Source: Ipomoea triloba (taxonomy: Eukaryota > Streptophyta > Magnoliopsida > Solanales > Convolvulaceae). From it: a DNA stretch of 64,000 nt. The stretch is taken from NCBI RefSeq assembly GCF_003576645.1, contig NC_044924.1, forward strand, positions 27,865,064-27,929,063, given 5' to 3'. Below, in pieces: positions 12,241 through 23,660 of this stretch. The position numbers and the translations under genes were made by a program. How positions within the stretch are numbered: position 1 is the stretch's first letter; every line of letters starts with the position of its first letter. Under the pieces are notes generated by a model. The model had not been told where the DNA came from. It did not search any database and saw nothing but the letters and a program-made list of their open reading frames with translations.

Positions 12241-14154
12241 CTTGTCAGCATTATAGTCAGCAATAAGAACGTCTTCATCCATCTTAAATGTTGTTGCAAC
12301 CTTTTCATAAATCGGAGCAAGGTGTTTTCAATAATGACCACACCATGGTGCATAAAACTCTACTAAGACATCCTTTTTCTCATTCAGGACAATCTCATCA
12401 AAGTTTTCTAGAGTTAATACCACAACACTTGAGGGGACTGCAACAATCTTAACATTGGTTCCTGCTTCTCTGTTTACATACTCAGAAATGGCTTCTGCAG
12501 TTCGTGCACCTTCATACTTTTTTTGGCTCCAAAGACTCTTTAAGAAACCATTGGATGGTTGGGTAGCCAGAAATTCCATATTTGCTGCAAAGGCTCCTGT
12601 GTTCATCGCAGTCCACCTTTCTAATGAGAACAGATTTTGCTTTCTTGAAACTTGCAGTAAGCTTTTCATACTAGGGAGCAAGCTTTTTACAGTTGATAAG
12701 GGCATATTTGATCATATTTTTACCCCATATTTCTACCACTAAATATTAATATTATGTTCATAATTAATCAAAGTTGATGAAAAAATACACAAGTGAGCAT
12801 AATATTAGTGTTTGGCCTTGTTGTCTTATATTTATTGTTAATTAAGCTACATTTTATGATGAATAGGCTAAAGTGGCGTAGGAAGATGGAACAAATGCAT
12901 AAAATTGAAAGTGGAAGACATATTTGCATAGTGGAGATGTGAATGCATAAGTGGCTTTGGTGGATGTGCACATAAGACAAAAAGAAGATGACAAAACAAT
13001 GGATGGTGGAGACAAAAAGCATGAAATGATGGCAAGAAACATGGAGCAAATAATGGGCAAAAAAAAGCAAAAAGGAGAGCAGAAATTCCGGAGGAAGACC
13101 ATAGGCGTCTGTCTGCGTCCTGAAACAGACGCCTATTGTCCATTTTCACACTGCCCGGATTTTTGGACTTTCGCCGCGGCGAGAATTAGGCTCGCCGCGG
13201 CGAAAATNATTATGGATTGTGTTTATGTCTAGATTGTTGTTTATTCTTCAATTATTATGAATTGTTAGTTTAGCTTCTATGAGTTGTTGTGTGCAAGACT
13301 TGTTATTAAAAGTGTGTGATTATTGGATCCAATTACATGCTTGTTTGTTGTTGTGTCACGGTGAGAATTGGGCATGACTAGAACACTCTTGCCACACCTA
13401 TGATTTATACAATGCGAGAGCTTGATAAATTGTAGGGGGATTTCTCGGCTAATCTTCGGTTCCTTCACTGGCGAGAGCGGGTTGGAATTTAGAAGTTAGC
13501 CAAAACGGTTCCTTCACGGGTGACAGCGTGTTGGAATCTAGAGGTTAGTTTAGGCTACCTCCTCACAACTTGTAGGATTAACTTGGGTTTGGGAATGTTG
13601 ATTTGCTTAGGATCTTTAAAACGAGCCTCGCTTGTAGACTACGAGAGTAGATAACTTGCGGTTTGGCACACTTGGGTAGATCACGAGAGTGGCACCGAGG
13701 ACTTTAGTGCATTTCCTCCATTCACAAGGGATAAAACTTCTTTTCTACATTTGTTTGACACATGATAGATATTGACCCGATCCATATCCTTACATATGTT
13801 GCATCTAATATATCTCTCTTCATTTGTTGTTTTTATTTTTGTTATTTAGTTTTGTTGTTATAACCATGTTATTGTCGAACTAGCTTCACAAGAATCAATC
13901 CGAGTTAGTGCTTGACCAACCATTCCCTGTGGATCGATAACCCCGGAATACTTCGGGTATTTGCGTGTACCTAAAAGCTACAACCAACAGTGACCACACG
14001 AGGGAGCGTAGAATTCGACGAGAGCGCCTCGATCTTGGCCGACTTCCTTCTCGAAGTTGTCTTGGGTTAGAACGATGACGTCATCGACGAAGGTTGCCGA
14101 GAAGAATAACAACACTGCGATTGCTAAAGCTGTACAGATCCGTGGAATCCACAT
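12241..14154 (-). pseudogene. Captured protein disulfide isomerase (PDIL2-like) pseudogene, split by a solo LTR
   Basis: On the - strand, 14154-13992 gives an ATG, a hydrophobic signal-like start ([12 protein letters not shown]), then [17 protein letters not shown] and ALVEFYAP followed by SCGHC. The frame resumes at 12693 with KKLAP, a stop, [28 protein letters not shown] and [11 protein letters not shown] second thioredoxin domain follows ([24 protein letters not shown]). These are the landmarks of plant PDI-like 2 proteins, ER enzymes that form disulfide bonds in folding proteins. The copy stops after about 205 codons of roughly 360. It has a frameshift near 12525, in-frame stops, Trp to Ser in the first active site, and the second Cys of the second CGHC is Tyr. 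No intron is visible across the captured part. It cannot be functional. Confidence 0.9.
12694..13986 (+). mobile_element. Solo LTR (Ty3/gypsy-like) inside the captured PDI
   Basis: TGATAAGGGC...CTACAACCA has TG...CA ends and is flanked by a perfect 5-bp duplication ACAGT (12689-12693 and 13987-13991). Removing it with one duplication restores the PDI frame at the CGHC motif, which proves the boundaries. It is 1293 bp with no coding domain. The right part (TTCCCTGTGGATCGATAACC, then a TACTTCGGGTAT word) resembles the ends of long LTRs in plant gypsy-type elements. That family call is from memory of typical sequence and is less certain. One ambiguous base lies at 13208. Confidence 0.8.
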
Positions 14155-14663
14155 TTTTTCAAAGTTGTTGAGAAAAGCAGGTATAGTTCAATTCACAACC
14201 TTTACATATTAGTCACTGTAATGTTGTAGAGAAGGAGGACTTCCTTAAGCAATATGAAAGCGAACTCCTTGAATCAACTGAATGAACGAAGGACCTGTGA
14301 AGAAGAAGCTCAGGGGAAGAAATGACTATTTTAGCCATTCTATTAACGTCCATCTAACGATCGGTTAACTAAAGGACTAATGGTGGAACAATTTTAATAG
14401 TCAAGGGTTTAATTCGTCCAAATTGAAAGACGAGGGTTAAATTTGGAAAATCACAATAGTCGGAGGACTATTGCTGGAATTAACTCTAGAATATATGAAT
14501 ATATTATAATGAAAGAGTGCAATAAGCTACCCTCTATGTTCCTATGTACCTCTATATATACTAAACTACATACCAAATCTACCCTAATAGGAATAGGAAA
14601 CTAAGTCCACCCTACTAGGGTTTCCTAATATTCAATAAAGATTTTCTAATATTCAACACATCT

Positions 14664-14837
14664 AAGCTATCGTAAGATTTGTAGGCAGTGGAGCCACCTC
14701 ATAGTCTTTGTCTACAGCTTGCCAAAGATCTAAGGATATGCTTCCAAGTGGACTATCATTTTAACAACCCAGGCTTGGTAATTTTCACCATCAAAGATTG
14801 ATGGTGAAATTTCGGAGAAATTGTTTTCAATATCCAT
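14664..14837 (-). pseudogene. Start of the minus-strand copia gag
   Basis: An ATG (14837-14835) opens a frame reading MDIENNFSEISPSIFDGENY and then AWVVKM, a typical copia gag start (DUF4219/UBN2-type), about 105 bp downstream of the 5' LTR. It shifts frame near 14740 (DLWQAVDKDYEVAP in another frame) and is cut at 14663 by the inserted LTR element. The rest continues at 9962. Confidence 0.8.
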
Positions 14838-14942
14838 TCTTGAAAAGGTTATTGGGTTTATGGACTTTTGTGTAGTGTTTTGAGTTTGTGTCTGGGTTCA
14901 CTCAACTCAGAGGCCCCTCAAGAAAATGCTCTGATATTAATT

Positions 14943-15097
14943 TGTTGTTTTAAAATAAAGTAGCAGAAATATCATACAAGATATAGAATAGAAAATTGTA
15001 AGAGAAAATGCTAACTCATTGCATTTTATTCACATCACCATGGCTCTTTATATAGAGATAAAATGTAACAGAAACACATAACATTCTGATTTTTTGA
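14943..15097 (-). repeat. Truncated 5' LTR of the minus-strand copia element
   Basis: This matches the first 155 bp of the LTR at 2673, ending around TTCTGATTTTTTGA, and then jumps straight into + strand copia coding sequence. The missing 110 bp of LTR and the missing middle of the outer element's RT suggest one deletion removed both. Confidence 0.8.
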
Positions 15098-15828
15098 GGA
15101 AATACAAGTTAGAAAGTGCTAAAGATGCTAGGACTCTGATTCCCACTTCTACAAAATTTGCTCGAGATGATAATGGTACATTAGTGAATTCTACAATAAA
15201 TAGAAGCATGATAAGAAGTCTATTATACTTGACAGCCAATACGTCAAACATCACATATAGTGTTGGTGTGTGTGCAAAACATCAAGCTAACCCAAAAAAG
15301 TCACATTTGGTTGCTATCAAAAGAATTATCAAGTATATTAAAGGTACGGTTAAGTATGGAATATGATTTTCAAATGATAATAACTATAACTAGGTTGGAT
15401 ATTGTAATGCAGATTAACCAGAGAATGTAGATGACTGAAAGAATACTTCAAGAGGACTTAATTTTTAAAAACAAATAAGGAAAAATCTTGTTTTATGATT
15501 AAGTAAAAAATCAAAACTCAATTTCCTTATCTACTATGAGTCAAATGTTGTCAAATGTTGTCTGATTATAAGTTAGAACATGATACTATGAGTCTATAAT
15601 TCTTCTATAACAACACAAGTACTATTAATATATCAAAAAATCTTGTCTAACGTTTAGGGATGAAGCATAAATGCCATGCATCATTTCATTAGGGAACTAG
15701 TGAAGGACAAAGAAATTAAATTTGAGTACGTTATAGATAAGTAATTAGTGGATATATCCACTAAATCTTTGGAAGGATCCTTATTTGAACAACTAAGATC
15801 TACCATTAGGATCAACTTGATATCCTAA
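15098..15828 (+). pseudogene. Ty1/copia RNase H end of the outer element (right part)
   Basis: The open stretch 15094-15366 reads KYKLESAKDARTLIPTSTKF, then YRSMIxSLLYLTA-like words (SMIRSLLYLTANTSN) and HLVAIKRIIKYIKGTVKYGI. These are copia RT-RNase H connection landmarks. After a stop come VGYCNAD, and later, in broken frames, FIRELVKDKEIKFEYV and VDISTKSLEG. The last of these is the usual copia C-terminus, ending with TAA at 15826-15828. It continues the fragment at 2165-2655, but about 600 bp of RT including YVDD is absent. Non-functional. Confidence 0.82.
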
Positions 15829-16848
15829 AAAAGTGAAAAATTGAGCACCATGTATTATGTTTGATTTTTTTTTTTTTGTGCTAATCAATTTGATATTGTT
15901 CATAGTAACTGTTGTAATAGGTCATATATCAAAGAAATAGGTGGGAATTAAATTGACCAACTATTGGGGTTAAATAGTATTGAGACTATTTTCAATCCTG
16001 ATTTATACTATTTTATACATCCAAGGCTTTAGAAAATATAGTTTTGAACAACTAGAGGAATTGGAACCCCTATACAGAAAAGACCAAGGTTAGATCACCC
16101 AGATTAGATGTTAATGACTACCAACTGCTACTTCATCTAATTAGAAGAAGAATCTGTCATTGATACAAGGGACAAACAACTGCCTGCAAACTTGAGAATT
16201 ATTCAAATCTCGGAGTTGAAGAATGTGGTTAGGACATTGACAAATCAATTAAAACATCATGAAATGCTACTCACTAGGACTCTAGGCCACATTATATTGC
16301 AGAGTATGAAGTAATAAGAGACTCTATAGGATGAGCAAAACTTGCATAAAACCTCTAGAATTCTCCGATGCATACTGACTTATCTCCCTTTGGAATTTTT
16401 ATTTTTTATTTTTAGCAAAAGGGGGGGAGGGGGGGGGGGGGCACTTACTATAGTACTACATAGGGGGTAATTAACTGCCTGGTGGGTACGTTTGAAGTGA
16501 AATCTTATTATTCTACTTTGAGAAAATTGAAATATTTGAAGTACTCTGAGGTGGATAGTTGAAGAATGTTTTTTGAAAACGATGGTTCAAGATTGAAGAT
16601 TCTTGAAGAAGTTTGGAGACTTAGTATGTTTCATTCTTGATTGATTTGTTGGTTGGATGAGGTTTAAAATTTCTATGTATGGTTTAAGGATGACTACGGG
16701 GTGGGATAGAGAATAGGGTTCCCATCCCCGAATCCAATTCTCATTCTTCGTTCACACCCCGTTCTCTTGTGGGGATGGAGAATTACCTCTATTCCCATTC
16801 CTGTGGAGATTTTTTGGAGACGGGTGCCCCAATTTTCAAGTAGAGTGT

Positions 16849-16906
<58 letters not shown>

Positions 16907-16956
16907 AAGAAACCGTGGATCGTGAATGCAAGAGATTCCTAAATGGTTTCTGCTTA
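15829..16956 (+). other. Post-pol flank of the outer copia element and AT-rich DNA
   Basis: No gene seen. A G-rich run at 16418-16441 after AGCAAAA could be the remnant of a polypurine tract of the outer copia element. A GGGGATGGAGAATT-type repeat lies at about 16700-16840, with a weak relative at 19125-19300. An (AT)n tract runs from about 16852 to 16902. Confidence 0.45.
16852..16902. repeat. (AT)n microsatellite
   Basis: About 25 AT units. Confidence 0.95.
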
Positions 16957-16966
16957 ATTTTTAATT

Positions 16967-17511
16967 GAGTTAATATCCAAAATGGTTATCGACTATAGTG
17001 GTTTTTCTCAATTTCGTCCTAAACAACTTTGGTGACCTAATGTAGTCCTAGACTTTTGTGTGTTTGCTCAATATAGCCTTCCATTGGTTATTTCATAAAA
17101 TTGGCATTAAATAGATGGAGAATTCAGTAATTTCAATATTGACATCTCGTTTAATTTATTTATGATGATTAAATAAATCACCGCTCTTTTACGAATTGTC
17201 CCAATAATCAGTAAATATTGAAATTATTAGGACAATTCGTAATCCTTATAAAAGTTCTATTGAAATTATTGGGACAATTCATAAAAGATGGGTGATTTAT
17301 TTAATCATTATAAATAAATAAATTAAAAGAGAGACCAATATTGAAATTACTGAATTGTCCCTCTATTTAAACATCTATTTGACGGAATAACAAATGGAGG
17401 ACTACATTAAACAAAAACACAAAAGTCTAGGACTACATTACGCCACCAAAGTAATTAAGGATGAAATTGAGAAAAACCACTATAGTTAAGGACCATTTTG
17501 GATATTAACTC
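16967..17511. mobile_element. MULE-type MITE, 545 bp
   Basis: Inverted ends GAGTTAATATCCAAAATGGT and their complement, with arms of about 170 bp. A 10-bp target duplication ATTTTTAATT lies at 16957-16966 and 17512-17521. Non-coding. Its ends belong to the GAGTTAAT group also seen at 11576, 28922, 34571, 36284, 50558 and 51064. Confidence 0.88.
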
Positions 17512-17521
17512 ATTTTTAATT

Positions 17522-18039
17522 CAATTAATTATCTTAATTTAAGAGCGACTTACCCACAATGAAAGATAGAAAATAAAAACTAAAAGTAAAGAAAAAGAAC
17601 CAAGGACACATCAATTGTTCACGCAATTCGAAGTAAACTCTCTTACATTTGCAGGACAACTCACGTCAGCCTAATCCACTAGATGATCACCAAAGATTAC
17701 ACAGACTGGTAAGACATAAAATACACAAAATGACCCTAGCCAATTACACCAACTCAATCTTCATCATCTACGTTGAGTGGGTTCGTGCATGCCAAATGAT
17801 CACTTCAAGCTTCAACAATTCGTCATCAAACCTTCACAATTAACCTCTTTTACTTCCACTCTTGATTTGCTGTTCAAACAATCCTTAATACGAAATAATA
17901 TATAGAATAAACCAAAGATAATAATAAGTAGATTAAGAAGGGTACAAACCTTCAATGTTTTGTACGTATTGCTTTAGTATAAAGGAAAAGGTTTAGAGCA
18001 TGAACCAATATATAAGAAGGAATTAACCAATAAACTTAA
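17522..18039. other. Intergenic, no feature recognised
   Basis: AT-rich sequence with one 64-codon frame (17649-17843) lacking recognisable motifs. Confidence 0.5.
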
Positions 18040-18047
18040 GCCTTGGA

Positions 18048-18524
18048 CAAGGCCGGCTTTTAGGTTTTGGTGGCCCCGTTCTGGTAAATTAATGAGGCCC
18101 TACTAAAAGTACAATCTTTAAAATTAATACCATAATTTTTAATAATAATAATAATGTAATAATAATAATAATAACAATAAAAATAACAACAACAACAATA
18201 ATAATAATAATAAGGAGATAAAATGTTGTGGTGTGCAAAGAGAAAGGCAAAAGGGTTAAAAAAAGAAAAAACAAAAAGGAAGGCAAAAGATTTACTAAAA
18301 AAAGGAAAGTGTATGCCTTGGGCAAGGTTCGAACCCTTGATCTTCAATATAAAATACTATAAACAAACATTTCTACCATTTCTCCATTAGAATCTTTAAA
18401 AATTAATTACAAATTTGTTGTTTTTAAAATTTTTAACTAGTTAGGTAAAAATTAAATATTGGGCCTTCTAAAATTTGAGGCCCTGTGCTGTTGGGCTGCT
18501 CACACAGCCAAAAATCCGGCCCTG
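18048..18524. mobile_element. hAT-type non-autonomous element, 477 bp (CAGGGCCGG ends)
   Basis: The left end CAAGGCCGGCTTTTAGG is the inverse of the right end, which reads inward as CAGGGCCGGATTTTTGGC. A perfect 8-bp target duplication GCCTTGGA lies at 18040-18047 and 18525-18532. There is no transposase. The interior carries (AAT)n-like sequence (18135-18212). Confidence 0.85.
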
Positions 18525-18532
18525 GCCTTGGA

Positions 18533-19066
18533 ATGTAGCACTGTCTTCTTCCCTCTAATATATTGTACGTAGAACATATAATATTTGTTTTTGGAATGTA
18601 GCAAAACCATTCATCTTGAATTGCTAAGTAATATTAGAATATTAATTCCACAACTTCACTTTTTCGTCCACGTCCTTTATATATGAATCAGCTTCAGATG
18701 CAACCATCCTTAATAATAGTTGTAATATATATCTCCTTGAAATAATGAGCATCACTCATTCAAAAAACTTTTCTAATAACTTCAAATAATATTTCCTTAG
18801 AAAAATTAGAACCACTTGTTTCAAAACCTTGCCTACCTAAAAACTTCAAATAATAATATTTTCTTGAAAAAATTAGAACCACTTGTTTGAGTTGTTTCAA
18901 AACCTTGCATGAAGACTTCATCCTTATAGTAAATTATGTTAGCTTAATTTTCATCATTCTGTCTAAAATAATAATAGCCAAACAAAGTTAAACTAAGTTT
19001 TGACAAATAATATAGTCAATTAAAATAGAGTAAAAATGTGTATCATTTGTACACACACACACTCAC

Positions 19067-19114
<48 letters not shown>

Positions 19115-19783
19115 AAATTCAGGGTAGGGGACGAGGTTTTGGGTGGAGATGCCATCCCGTCCTCGTCCTCGACGGGGATGAGAAAGCTTTCCCCATCCGC
19201 GTCCACGTTCCCTGCAAAAATTCCTTGTCCTTGCCCTTACCCCTATCGAGGCGAGGATCAATTTTTTCGTCATGGTCGGGTTAAATTGTCATCCCTAGTA
19301 TGGTATTTCGTTTCCTTTGACATGTTGTTTTAAATGTTCTTAGATCTTATCTCTTCTAGGTCTTTTGTCAAAATTTGCTAAATCGAGAAATTCTAGATGT
19401 TATTATGTTATTTGTATTAGCATAAATTTTGACAAATAGGGTTTAGTTCTAGCTTTTAAGTTTTGAGAGTCTGTATTACAGTCTACTAGACGTCAACCTA
19501 TACCTCAGATTGTCAAGAAGTGGGTTTTTATTACGTTGAGGGAAGTTTTTATTGAAGTAATTTGATTGGTAACTCAATAAATGGGAGCATCTTTACTAGT
19601 ATAAAAAGCTATTTTCATATTCAACAAGAAAATGCTCCAAAAAAAAAAAATTAAACACTAATATTACATTCTGGAAATTCTCTTACACAAATCTCCAATT
19701 CCAATACAATGATATAATCAATGGTTTACATATCTACTTAATCATCATTCCATTAGGCATTTATACCAACTAGCACTGTTGCA
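18533..19783. other. Intergenic with simple repeats
   Basis: No gene recognised. It has (CT)n then (AT)n at about 19069-19113, beside a GC-richer patch (19125-19300) with GGGGATGAG-type words of unknown origin. Confidence 0.5.
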
Positions 19784-20005
19784 AAAATTCTTGCCTAGGC
19801 CGCCTAGGCACTAGGCGCTCCTAGACCGACGCGAATTGCTCTCTAGGCGTCCGCCTAGGTGACTAACCGTCTAGGAGGCCGCCTAGCGCCTAACTCGGCC
19901 GACTAGGTCGAATGGCCGAGTTAACTTGAACGAGTCTGTCTTATTAATTTTATTATTATATTTATATATATTTAAATTTATTTATTTATATAAGTAAGAG
20001 AAGTA

Positions 20006-20041
<36 letters not shown>

Positions 20042-20134
20042 CATACACCCACACACATAAATTATTTTTTTGTTTTTATAGATCACTGCCTAGGTACCGC
20101 CTAGACGCCGCCTAGACCATTTTGATCTCAACGT
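19784..20134. mobile_element. CCTAGG-rich hAT-like element, boundaries uncertain
   Basis: It starts CACTGTTGCAAAAATTC and runs through many GCCTAGGC-type palindromes to about CGCCTAGACC (20115). It resembles the elements at 506, 22127 and 57996. I found no clean target duplication, so one end may be lost. An (AT)n tract lies inside at 20010-20039. Confidence 0.5.
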
Positions 20135-21670
20135 TACATAGAGTTTTTTGACTATCTAATTGTCATATCCTACTTAAAACCAATTGGTTTTATGACTATC
20201 TGGTTGTCATATCATACTTAAAACCAATTGGTGACTATTTGGTTGTCATATCTACTTAAAACTAATTGGTGATAATAAGTAATTGGTGATAAGTAGGCAG
20301 ACATTAACCATTTAATCGCATCCTTCCATGATAAGCTACATCGTCACATCTTGAATCGAGTAGGGGCTGAACTTGGCCACGGGCAGATGCCCAACACACT
20401 CATCAACAATTAATGAGGTACAACAAATAAAAAGCGGACTACTTATCAACAATTAATGAGGTGTCTAGTGAGTACGTGAATTTATTCATGTAACTTATGC
20501 AGTCAATTTATTTTCATAGACTAATCTTCATATGTTGGTCAACTAATGTCTTCTTCCAACGACCTCCCTTTCCATTATGCAATATACACGCGTAAAATTA
20601 ATTAATGAAGTGGCACTCCGATCCCAATATTTCACATTGGAAATTTGGAATTTCCCTAAAATCAAATTTAATAGATGTAATAGCCGCCGGGTTAAATCAT
20701 GAAAACACGTAGTGTGTGTGTTTTTTGCGTGAATTTGAAGTTGACAACTTGAAATGACTTGGAATTCAAAGGCAGATTGATAGATGTTAACATCATCATC
20801 ATATTCACATACATATAGTCAATTGTATATTCATCATTTTAATTTAAAAAAAAAAAAAGTCTTATGGAAAATCATATCAAAGTATATATATGACTTCATC
20901 AATTACGTGTTCTAATTTTGCTTTTTAAGGGATTGATCTTAGATTTCTTTGTAAAACTCATAATAAGCGTGATATATAGATGTGATTGATATTAAATTTC
21001 TTTGTAGAAATCATATTAAGCGTGATATATGAATAGATTGACGATAAAAATAAATTTATCGATTTTTAGACATTAACTATATATTCAAATAAACTCATTT
21101 TTATTATGAAAATTAATGTAGGTTGTCATTTTAATATTGATAGATTTAGACATTTAGTCAATTCGGTATACTAGTTTTAGCATGTGAAAGGGTATTTAGG
21201 ATAGTTATAATAAATATAGAGAGTAATTGATTAATTGGAACTCTTGTATATGTTATTCTAGTAATTTTAAAAAATCTGAGTACAATTTTTGTATGCAAGG
21301 TTGCAAAGTAATGATGATAATTGTAGAAATTGGAATCTTATTACATATTGTAAAGACCTACTACTACTTTTATACAAGAATAAGTTTTATGAATAATAAT
21401 AGCCAATAAACAAGTTAAATACGTTGTTAAAACTAACGTAAATTTTTGTTACTTATGCAATGGCAACCGCTCCAATATAAATGCATTTATTTCTATCAAT
21501 GCTATCTGAACATGCTTCAAAACTAATAAACTTTTGGATCTATATCATGGTAATTAACATAATAAATACATCACTTGTAAATGTAAAAATATAAAGAAAT
21601 ATAAAGAAATTTAAAAAAATTGTAAGCTAGACATAGAAAATACAAAACATTGAGCTTGTAGATGAGTATT

Positions 21671-21672
21671 AG

Positions 21673-21745
<73 letters not shown>

Positions 21746-21746
21746 T
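21671..21746. repeat. (ATT)n microsatellite
   Basis: About 25 trinucleotide units. Confidence 0.95.
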
Positions 21747-21990
21747 TGTGAGTGTGTTTGTTAAGATTCTGTATATTTGCAGACTTAAAATGACGTAATA
21801 GAGTGGTTTAATAGAAAATGGATATATTTAGATGGATTGTTAACAAGAGTAATAAAATGATTCAATTGAGTGATTTTTTTTAAAACTTTTTTTTTTACAT
21901 AATATTCCAAACAATGATATACAGATAGTCCTCTTTGGAATAATTATTTGGGCATAATTTTATCTCTCTCTCTCATGTATGTATGTATGT

Positions 21991-22057
<67 letters not shown>

Positions 22058-22126
22058 TAGGGATGGGTGCGAAGGAACCCCAGGTAAAAACAAAAAAGAG
22101 TGAGAACTGAATCGTTGATCTAATAT

Positions 22127-22884
22127 CAAGGTTGAAAAAATCGCTAAGTGCCCCCTAGGCGCCCGATTTTATTACATAGATTACAAGGGGGATTAAGGGT
22201 TCAAGGTCAAGGGAGTTAAGTCACTAAAGCCAGTCAACTAGTCAAGGCCAAATCTGATGAAGAGCTCTGTTCTCTGTACCTACGCGAGAAACTATAGAGG
22301 AGAAAGGAGACGCTCGCTGAACCAGATCTGAAGTCTGAAGTCCAAATCAACGCTCGTCGAATGGAGGGGAGAGGAGAGGAACCTCGCCGGAGCTTTGTCT
22401 CGTCCCCGCTGCTGCTGGTCGAAGAAAGAGGCAGAGGTTCAAGGTCGAACGAAGGGGTAGGCGACGACGAAAATTTCTGGGCTGCATGACTCCGTTCTTG
22501 GTGGTAGGTGACGACGAGCAGCATCTAGGCTCCATTCTTGGTGGTAGGTGATGGGAGGAACGATTCCTTCGGCGAGCGACGATGAGGGGTTTGTTTCTTC
22601 TCATTTGAATATGAATCTGATTTGCGATTTGCGATGAGCGATTTGCGAGCAACATCTGAATCTGACGGCGAGCAGCATATGAATCTGATTTGCGAATATC
22701 TGGGTTCCTTTTCATTTGCGATTTGTTTTTTTTTTTGGATTATACGGCTTAGAGATTATGTCCGTTGTAGTTAGCGGTTTTTTTTTTTTTGGGTTATACG
22801 GCCGGCCGCGGAGGAGGCCGATTCCGGCCTTCCTCAACGCGGCCGAGTGCCGCCTAGCGCCTAGGCGCGATTTTTGCAACCTTG
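22127..22884. mobile_element. Non-autonomous hAT element, 758 bp, CCTAGG family
   Basis: Ends CAAGGTTGAAAAAATCGC and, inward from the right, CAAGGTTGCAAAAATCGC. A perfect 8-bp target duplication TCTAATAT lies at 22119-22126 and 22885-22892. GC-rich interior (22234-22715) has open frames on the - strand without recognised domains and may be captured host DNA. It shares GCGGAGGAGGCCGATTC with the element at 57996. Confidence 0.88.
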
Positions 22885-22917
22885 TCTAATATAGATCAAC
22901 TGCACAGAATGAAGGTA

Positions 22918-23032
22918 CAAAAAAAACAAAATCAAAAAACAAAAAAAAAAAACAAAAAACAAAAACAAAAAAAAAAAAACAAAAAAAAACAAAAAAAAAA
23001 ACCAAACCAAACCAAAACAAAAACAAAAACAA
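22918..23032. repeat. A-rich, (A)nC low-complexity tract
   Basis: A run of A interrupted by single C. It may be an old poly(A)-like expansion. No coding potential. Confidence 0.8.
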
Positions 23033-23165
23033 AATTCCTGGCAACTGGTTGCGAATGATCTCCTCACACCATTGTCATTTTCTACCTTATCTTCCTCTAC
23101 TACTGCGATTTAAACTTGTATTAGCATTACATTTTTGGAAAAGAAGATGGTAGATGTATTTCCAA

Positions 23166-23660
23166 CGAGTATCACTTTAAGTTTCGAAGCGATGCACCTT
23201 AAGTTTCAAAGTTATGCACCTTAAGTTTCGAATTGATGCACCATAAGTTTCGAATTGGTGCATCTTAAGTTTTAAACTGGTGCACCTTAAGTTTCAAACT
23301 GATACACCTTAAATGTCGAAGGTCGAACTGATGCACCTTAAGTTTCGAACCTATGCGTCTTAAGTTTCGAACTAAAGCTCCTTAAGTTTCAAACATATGC
23401 ACCATAAGCTTCAAACTAATGCACCTTAAGTATCAAACTTATGCACCTTAAGTTTCAAACTAATGCACCTTAAGTGTCGAACTTATGCACCTTAAGTTTC
23501 AAACTTATACACCTTAAGTTTCGAACCTATACACATTAAGTTTTAAACCAAAGCACTTTAAGTATCGAACGTATACACCTTAAGTGTCGAATTTATAACC
23601 TTAAGTTTGAACTTATACACCTTAAGTTTCGAACTTATGCACATTATTAAGTTTTAAGTT
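23166..23660. repeat. Degenerate minisatellite, unit about 22-23 bp (CACCTTAAGTTTCGAACTTATG)
   Basis: About 20 head-to-tail copies of a unit containing CCTTAAG and TTTCGAAC, with scattered substitutions and a few short indels. The units have a palindromic core (CTTAAG, TTCGAA). Related words recur in 24000-24290 and 56497-56945. Confidence 0.85.

Larger units (their letters stand above)
11576..14486. mobile_element. Pack-MULE-like element carrying a protein disulfide isomerase copy
   Basis: Its ends GAGTTAATTCCAGCAATAGT and, in inverse, GGACTATTGCTGGAATTAAC extend into arms of about 170 bp that match closely. A perfect 9-bp target duplication TAGAATATA lies at 11567-11575 and 14487-14495. 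No transposase is present. Instead the element carries host gene sequence: a PDI copy on the - strand (12241-14154) and a GC-rich segment of unknown origin (about 11840-12235). This is the definition of a Pack-MULE. It is 2911 bp long, of which 1293 bp is a later solo LTR. Confidence 0.87.
9963..14658 (-). mobile_element. Non-autonomous LTR retrotransposon (TRIM/LARD-like), interrupted in its 5' LTR
   Basis: The left LTR is 9963-10236 (274 bp, TGTTGAAATT...ATTCAACA). The right LTR is 11471-14658, split by a MULE at 11576-14486 with target duplication to 14495. The target duplication CATCT is at 9958-9962 and 14659-14663. A primer site complementary to initiator-Met tRNA (reverse complement GGCTCTGATACCA, 11458-11470) abuts the right LTR, and a polypurine tract (CTTGAGGGGGAG on the - strand, 10237-10248) abuts the left, so the element points left. 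The 1.2-kb interior has no gag or pol, so it relied on enzymes from another element. It is inserted in the gag region of the - strand copia element. Confidence 0.88.

Noticed and set aside
18060..18347. Tyr/Ile-rich frames
   Set aside because: Product of an (AAT)n-like tract in a hAT element.
23166..23660. CRISPR-like array
   Set aside because: The repeats are head to tail without unique spacers, in a plant genome; it is a minisatellite.
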